The notes under the pieces are model-generated. The model was not told where the DNA came from. It was given only the letters and a program-made list of their open reading frames with translations, and ran no database searches. Positions 31,834 through 36,038 of a DNA stretch of 36,038 bases are shown here, one piece after another. Source of the DNA: Candidatus Daviesbacteria bacterium (GTDB lineage Bacteria; Patescibacteriota; Microgenomatia; Daviesbacterales; UBA10151); assembly GCA_016183265.1 (NCBI GenBank), contig JACPEX010000022.1:1-36038 (forward strand). The letters are read 5' to 3'. The position numbers were made by a program, and so were the translations under genes. The first letter of the stretch is position 1. Each line of letters opens with the position of its first letter.

Positions 31834-34800
31834 ACGATCTGTTAGATTTTGAATCACTTAAATTAACAGTTGCTTCTCCGGAACAGATAAAAAGCTGTTC
31901 CTTTGGTGAGGTGACTAAGCCGGAAACTATTAATTATAGAACCTTAAAAGCAGAAAAAGACGGTCTATTTTCCGAAAATATTTTTGGCCCGACCAAAGAT
32001 TATGAATGTTACTGTGGTAAATATAAAAGGATCAGATATAGAGGGGTAATTTGTGATAAGTGCGGGGTGGAGGTAACTCAATCAAAGGTGAGGCGCGAAA
32101 GGATGGGACATATTAATTTGGCATCACCGGTAGCTCATTCCTGGTTTGTTAAAGGTGCCCCTTCCAAGCTGTCTTTAATTTTAGATATATCCCCAAAAGA
32201 TCTAGAGGCAGTAATTTATTTTGCTTCGTATCTAGTAACCAGTGTTGATCCAGGCGGCAAAACATCAGCCCTGCAAAAATTGGATAAAGATTTAGCAGAG
32301 AAAATTAAAATTTCAAAAGAAAACTTAGAAAAAAATGTCGGTGTATTGGAAAACAGTTTGAAAAAAGCGGTAGCCGTTTTAAAAAAGAAGACCGATAAAG
32401 AAAAATTCGAGCTGGAAAGTCAAGAACTGGAATTAAAGGTTAAGGCTGAGATACAAAAATTAAGGGATAATTTAGTAGCAGAAGCAGGTACTTTAGAAGG
32501 GATATTTAAGGCCGTATCAGATCTAGTTAAAAACGTGGTGAACTTGAAGCTATTGTCAGAAGAGGAATATTTTAAGCTAGCTGAATATGGAGTTTCTGAT
32601 TTTTTGGGGGTAGACATGGGGGCAGAAGCTCTTTTGGAGGTTTTACAAAAATTAGATTTAGACAAATTGTCTGCCAGTTTGCGAGAAGAAATAAGGAAAT
32701 CTACCGGACAAAAACATATCAAAGCCACCAAGAGACTTCGAGTCATTGAAGGGATGCGTGCTTCAGGTATATCACCTGTTTGGTTGATACTACGGGTACT
32801 ACCGGTTTTACCGCCGGATCTTCGGCCGATGGTGCAACTACCGGGCGGCCGGTTTGCAACTTCGGATTTAAATGATCTTTACAGAAGAGTGATTAATAGA
32901 AATAACCGTTTAAACAGATTAATTAATTTGGGCGCGCCGGGAATAATTTTACGAAATGAAAAAAGAATGCTGCAGGAAGCAGTAGACAGCTTGATTGATT
33001 CATCATCCCGGACTTCCAGAAGAGGCGGGCCGGCTGTTACCCATATTTTACGATCACTCTCAGATATGTTGCGCGGTAAGCAAGGCAGGTTTAGACAGAA
33101 TTTGTTAGGCAAGAGAGTAGATTATTCTGGGAGATCCGTGATAGTTGTTGGACCGAAACTTAAACTTAATGAGGTAGGATTGCCAAAGGAAATGGCTCTG
33201 GAAATGTTTAAACCATTTGTTTTGCGGGAGATGATTGCGCGAGGTTTAGCTTCGAATGTAAAGGGAGCCAAAAACGTCTTAGAACTAAGACCGTCTGAGG
33301 TTTGGGATATTTTGGAAGAAATTGTCACCGGGCATCCAATTTTGATCAATCGAGCTCCAACTTTGCATAGACTGGGTATTCAAGCGTTTTTTCCGATATT
33401 GGTTGACGGTAACGCAATTGCTATCCATCCTTGTATCTGCGCCGGATTTAATGCAGATTTTGACGGAGATCAAATGGCAATTCATGTGCCGCTTTCTGCC
33501 AAGGCTCAAGAAGAAGCCAAAAATTTAATGACTGCTAAAGAAAATATTTTTGGCCCAGCTAATGCCCAACCAATTACTGTACCCAATCGTGAAATGGCTT
33601 TGGGGTGTTATTATTTGACTGTGTTGGAAGATACCCAAGAAGGGAAAGAACTAAAGTTTTTTGCTTTGCCGGAGGATGCATTAAGGACTTATAGTTTGAG
33701 TAAAGTTGGTATTAAAGAGAAAATTCAAGTTAAAATTAACGGCGAGATAATTGAGACATCTGTAGGAAGAATCTTCTTTAATCAAGTATTGCCGGAGCAA
33801 ATGAGGTTTATGAATTCGGTGATTAAAGGATTTACCATTCGGGATATTATTTTGGGGGCTATGGAAACACTTAGCAAAGAACAAGTGACAGAGTTAATAG
33901 ATAATATTAAAGGTATCGGTTTCTGGGGCGCCACAATTGCAGGTATTTCTATTTCAATTTTTGACGCCAAGATTGTGCCTGATAAAGAGAAATACTTAGA
34001 TGCAGCCGTAAAAGAAATCGAAACAATTGAAAAAAATGCCGTCAAAGGGTTGATTACTCCTCAAGAGAAAACGCAGCTTAGTCAGATGGTATGGATTAAA
34101 ACAACAGAAGAACTGGCTAACGCTACATGGGAATATTTGGGTACTAAAAACCCGATTAGGATGATGGTGGAAGCCGGAGCACGGGGCTCAAGAGATCAGG
34201 CAAAACAACTTTCCGCCATGCGTGGGTTATCAACCGATCCAACCGGTAAAATTGTGGAATTGCCAACCAAGTCAAATTACAGACAAGGTTTATCAGTATT
34301 TGAATACTTTACATCCGCCCGGGGAGCCAGAAAAGGCGTGGCAGATAAAGCATTAAAGACGGCAGACGCCGGGTATTTAACCCGTAGGTTGGTAGATGTG
34401 GCCCATGATGTAATTATTAGAATGGATGATTGTGAGACTGATGCGGCACTTGAATATGAGGTAACGAAGAATAGTTTTAATACTGCTAGAGAGAAATTCC
34501 TGGGCAGAATGGCCGCAGAAAATATTCTAGAGCCTAAAACCAGAAAGATACTCATCAAAAAGGGTACTTTCCTTACAGAAGAGTCAGTAACTAAATTGCT
34601 AAAAGCAGGAGTGGTGAAAGTAGCTGCCCGTTCTCCTTTAAGTTGTGAAGCACGTTATGGAATTTGTAGTAATTGCTATGGTTTTGATCTGACTACTAGA
34701 GCAAAAGTGAAAATTGGTACTCCTGTCGGAGTTGTAGCCGCCCAGGCAATCGGTGAACCGGGAACACAACTGACCATGCGTACTTTTCATACCGGAGGAA

Positions 34801-35522
34801 TTGTCGGATTGGATATCACCCAAGGGCTTCCGCGGGTTGAAGAATTATTTGAGGTAAGAACTCCTAAAGTTGCATCTCCAATGTCTGAGGTTGCCGGTAA
34901 GGTGGCGATTTTGGAAACAGAAATGGGTATAAGAGTGAAAGTTAGAACCACACAAAAGCCACATGAAGAAAGAGAATATGTTATTCCGGCCACAGCTAGC
35001 CTTTTGGTTGAAGAAGGACAGCTGATTGATGCAGGTACCATCCTGGCTTCAGGTCATATTGATGTTAAAGAGGTTTTGCGGATTCAAGGTTTGCAAATGG
35101 CGCAGCGCTATATAGTAGATGAAGTAAGGTCTGTTTATGAGTCCCAAGGTGTGCCGATTAACGAGAAGCACTTCGAAGTAATTGTTAGAAAAATGTCGGA
35201 CAAAGTTAGGGTAGAATCTCAAGGCGATACTAATCTATTGCCCGGTGAAATCGTTGATAAGCTCCGTTTCGAGCAAGAAAATAAACGGGTTTTAGCAGGT
35301 GGGGGTGAACCGGCTACGGCAGAAGTGATTATTTTGGGTATTACCAGGGCTTCATTGCAAACAGAAAGCTTTTTGTCTGCTGCCTCTTTCCAGGAAACTA
35401 CCTCAATCCTTTCAGATGCGGCTATATCCGGTAAGGAAGATAAGCTGATTGGCTTGAAAGAAAATGTTATAATTGGCCGGCTGATTCCAACCAGTTATGA
35501 AAGAGCCAAAATCGAATCATGA
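31830..35522 (+). CDS. rpoC: DNA-directed RNA polymerase subunit beta'
   Basis: Catalytic-core subunit, 1230 aa. The ATG overlaps the rpoB stop (ATGA) with GGAGG just upstream. Zinc ribbon with four Cys (CYCGKYKRIRYRGVICDKCG, near 60-80), a long charged clamp coiled-coil region (about 150-290), LPVLPPDLRP, the Mg-binding NADFDGDQMAIHVP (near 540), the bridge-helix/trigger region GARGSRDQAKQLSAMRGLSTDP, and the second zinc site CEARYGICSNCYG with an upstream Cys in MDDC. The C-terminal dock (FEVIVRKMSDKV, GEIVDKLRFEQEN) is complete. No inteins or large inserts are seen apart from the clamp region. Confidence 0.98.
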   Translation: MNDLLDFESLKLTVASPEQIKSCSFGEVTKPETINYRTLKAEKDGLFSENIFGPTKDYECYCGKYKRIRYRGVICDKCGVEVTQSKVRRERMGHINLASPVAHSWFVKGAPSKLSLILDISPKDLEAVIYFASYLVTSVDPGGKTSALQKLDKDLAEKIKISKENLEKNVGVLENSLKKAVAVLKKKTDKEKFELESQELELKVKAEIQKLRDNLVAEAGTLEGIFKAVSDLVKNVVNLKLLSEEEYFKLAEYGVSDFLGVDMGAEALLEVLQKLDLDKLSASLREEIRKSTGQKHIKATKRLRVIEGMRASGISPVWLILRVLPVLPPDLRPMVQLPGGRFATSDLNDLYRRVINRNNRLNRLINLGAPGIILRNEKRMLQEAVDSLIDSSSRTSRRGGPAVTHILRSLSDMLRGKQGRFRQNLLGKRVDYSGRSVIVVGPKLKLNEVGLPKEMALEMFKPFVLREMIARGLASNVKGAKNVLELRPSEVWDILEEIVTGHPILINRAPTLHRLGIQAFFPILVDGNAIAIHPCICAGFNADFDGDQMAIHVPLSAKAQEEAKNLMTAKENIFGPANAQPITVPNREMALGCYYLTVLEDTQEGKELKFFALPEDALRTYSLSKVGIKEKIQVKINGEIIETSVGRIFFNQVLPEQMRFMNSVIKGFTIRDIILGAMETLSKEQVTELIDNIKGIGFWGATIAGISISIFDAKIVPDKEKYLDAAVKEIETIEKNAVKGLITPQEKTQLSQMVWIKTTEELANATWEYLGTKNPIRMMVEAGARGSRDQAKQLSAMRGLSTDPTGKIVELPTKSNYRQGLSVFEYFTSARGARKGVADKALKTADAGYLTRRLVDVAHDVIIRMDDCETDAALEYEVTKNSFNTAREKFLGRMAAENILEPKTRKILIKKGTFLTEESVTKLLKAGVVKVAARSPLSCEARYGICSNCYGFDLTTRAKVKIGTPVGVVAAQAIGEPGTQLTMRTFHTGGIVGLDITQGLPRVEELFEVRTPKVASPMSEVAGKVAILETEMGIRVKVRTTQKPHEEREYVIPATASLLVEEGQLIDAGTILASGHIDVKEVLRIQGLQMAQRYIVDEVRSVYESQGVPINEKHFEVIVRKMSDKVRVESQGDTNLLPGEIVDKLRFEQENKRVLAGGGEPATAEVIILGITRASLQTESFLSAASFQETTSILSDAAISGKEDKLIGLKENVIIGRLIPTSYERAKIES

Positions 35523-35528
35523 TCGCTT

Positions 35529-35567
35529 TTAGTATAACAATTATAAAAATTATAATAATTATACTAA
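35529..35567 (+). repeat. AT-rich inverted repeat between rpoC and rpsL
   Basis: TTAGTATAA (35529-35537) is the exact complement of TTATACTAA (35559-35567), with a further TTAT/ATAA pairing inside. A TATAAT at 35551-35556 in the loop could be the -10 box of rpsL. No T run follows, so it is not a standard terminator. A weak ribosome-binding site (AAAGG) lies just after. Confidence 0.55.
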
Positions 35568-35588
35568 GAAAGGCGGGATTTCAGAAAT

Positions 35589-36038
35589 ATGCCAACAATT
35601 AACCAATTAGTGCGAAGAGGCCGGAAAAAGATGGCCAGAAAAATTAAAGCTACTGCATTGCGGCGTGGTTTTAATGCCAAGGATCGCAAGTATACCCAGG
35701 ATTTTAACCCGCAAAAGCGGGGGGTGGTGACTTTGGTTAAAACTATGACCCCGAAAAAACCAAATTCAGCTTTAAGGAAAGTGGCCAGGGTCAGGCTTTC
35801 AAATAGGACTGAAGTAACAGCATATATTCAAGGTGAAGGCCATTCGTTAGCTGAGCATGGTATAGTTCTGGTAAGGGGTGGCAGGGTCAAAGATTTGCCG
35901 GGTGTGAAATACCATTTAGTCCGGGGCAAATATGATTTAGCCGGGGTGGTAAACAGAAAACGCGGCAGATCCAGGTATGGTACAAAGAAAGGCGGAGGAG
36001 GGCCACCTGCCCGCAATGCTAGCGCAAGCGTAGCAGGC
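35589..36038 (+). CDS. rpsL: 30S ribosomal protein S12 (3' end cut by window)
   Basis: Decoding-centre protein. The 150 codons seen start [14 protein letters not shown] and include [50 protein letters not shown] and [15 protein letters not shown]. The lysines matching streptomycin positions K42 and K87 of E. coli are wild type. Compared with E. coli and Thermus S12, about 13 extra residues lie before PQKRG ([18 protein letters not shown] region). After RSRYGTKK, where S12 normally ends within a few residues, the frame continues as [16 protein letters not shown], encoded by a palindromic element like that in the pnp tail. The true stop is beyond the window. Confidence 0.96.
   Translation, partial: MPTINQLVRRGRKKMARKIKATALRRGFNAKDRKYTQDFNPQKRGVVTLVKTMTPKKPNSALRKVARVRLSNRTEVTAYIQGEGHSLAEHGIVLVRGGRVKDLPGVKYHLVRGKYDLAGVVNRKRGRSRYGTKKGGGGPPARNASASVAG
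36006..36037 (+). repeat. Palindromic element in the rpsL tail
   Basis: CCTGC (36006-36010) pairs with GCAGG (36033-36037), and TGCTA (36017-36021) with TAGCA (36031-36035), around GCGCAAGC. It starts CCTGCCCGC-ATGC like the pnp-tail element (CCTGCCCGCTATGC) and is translated as [11 protein letters not shown]. It may continue past the window end. Confidence 0.65.

Noticed and set aside
1-36038. CRISPR array, tRNA or rRNA genes
   Set aside because: All gaps were read; none shows regular spaced direct repeats, a tRNA-like TTCRANYC arm with acceptor pairing, or rRNA-like sequence.
1-36038. Recoded TGA (Gracilibacteria/Absconditabacteria code)
   Set aside because: TGA serves as the normal stop in grpE, infB, mltG and rpoB, at the expected protein ends.

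Overview
The window looks like a chromosomal segment from a Candidate Phyla Radiation (Patescibacteria) bacterium, most likely of the Microgenomates group. This is inferred from gene content and style, not from a database match. The signs are a compact IF2 that begins at its G domain, a shortened alanyl-tRNA synthetase, a stand-alone riboflavin kinase, many start codons only 6-11 nt downstream of a -10 box, RNase J, sortase with no sign of an outer membrane, and short palindromic elements scattered between and inside genes. TGA is used as a normal stop (grpE, infB, mltG, rpoB), so the code is standard and not the Gracilibacteria/Absconditabacteria recoded one.

Layout. 1-3253 (+) is a heat-shock operon: grpE tail, a 64-aa unknown, dnaK, and a zinc-finger-less dnaJ. 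3255-5341 (-) holds fhs (formate-tetrahydrofolate ligase) and a small membrane/zinc-ribbon protein. 5369-8645 (+) is nusA, infB and an orphan CopG-type antitoxin; nusA has an intrinsic-terminator-like hairpin between its promoter and its start codon. 8654-11495 holds a DHH-family protein that has lost its catalytic motifs, a ParB-like protein, and a DUF433/DUF5615-type toxin-antitoxin pair on the minus strand. 11516-14378 (+) is rpsO-pnp, each gene with a structured leader. 14379-15160 carries a dispersed repeat and a membrane-anchored PsbP-like protein. 15244-20671 (+) is a protease-less Lon-type AAA+ ATPase, RNase J, FtsK and TsaC. 20642-22108 holds an unknown minus-strand gene, rodZ and a small membrane protein. 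22191-26670 (+) is a compact alaS, a large actin-like-ATPase/membrane/baseplate-J-like fusion, and a sortase that overlaps it. 26679-28376 (+) is ruvX, mltG and the flavokinase domain of ribF. 28366-36038 (+) is rpoB, rpoC and the start of the str operon (rpsL, cut by the window end).

Most genes are core information processing (chaperones, transcription, translation initiation, RNA decay, RNA polymerase) and cell division or envelope (FtsK, RodZ, MltG, sortase). RNase J and PNPase are both present, giving a 5'-to-3' and a 3'-to-5' RNA decay activity.

The best candidates for something little described are: (1) short palindromic elements that are translated in frame inside DnaJ, PNPase, MltG, GrpE, DnaK and S12; (2) the one-polypeptide actin-like ATPase/transmembrane/baseplate-J-like protein coupled to a sortase; (3) a Lon AAA+ module without protease, overlapping RNase J; (4) a likely nusA attenuator and long leader hairpins for pnp and rpsO; (5) widespread leaderless-type promoters.
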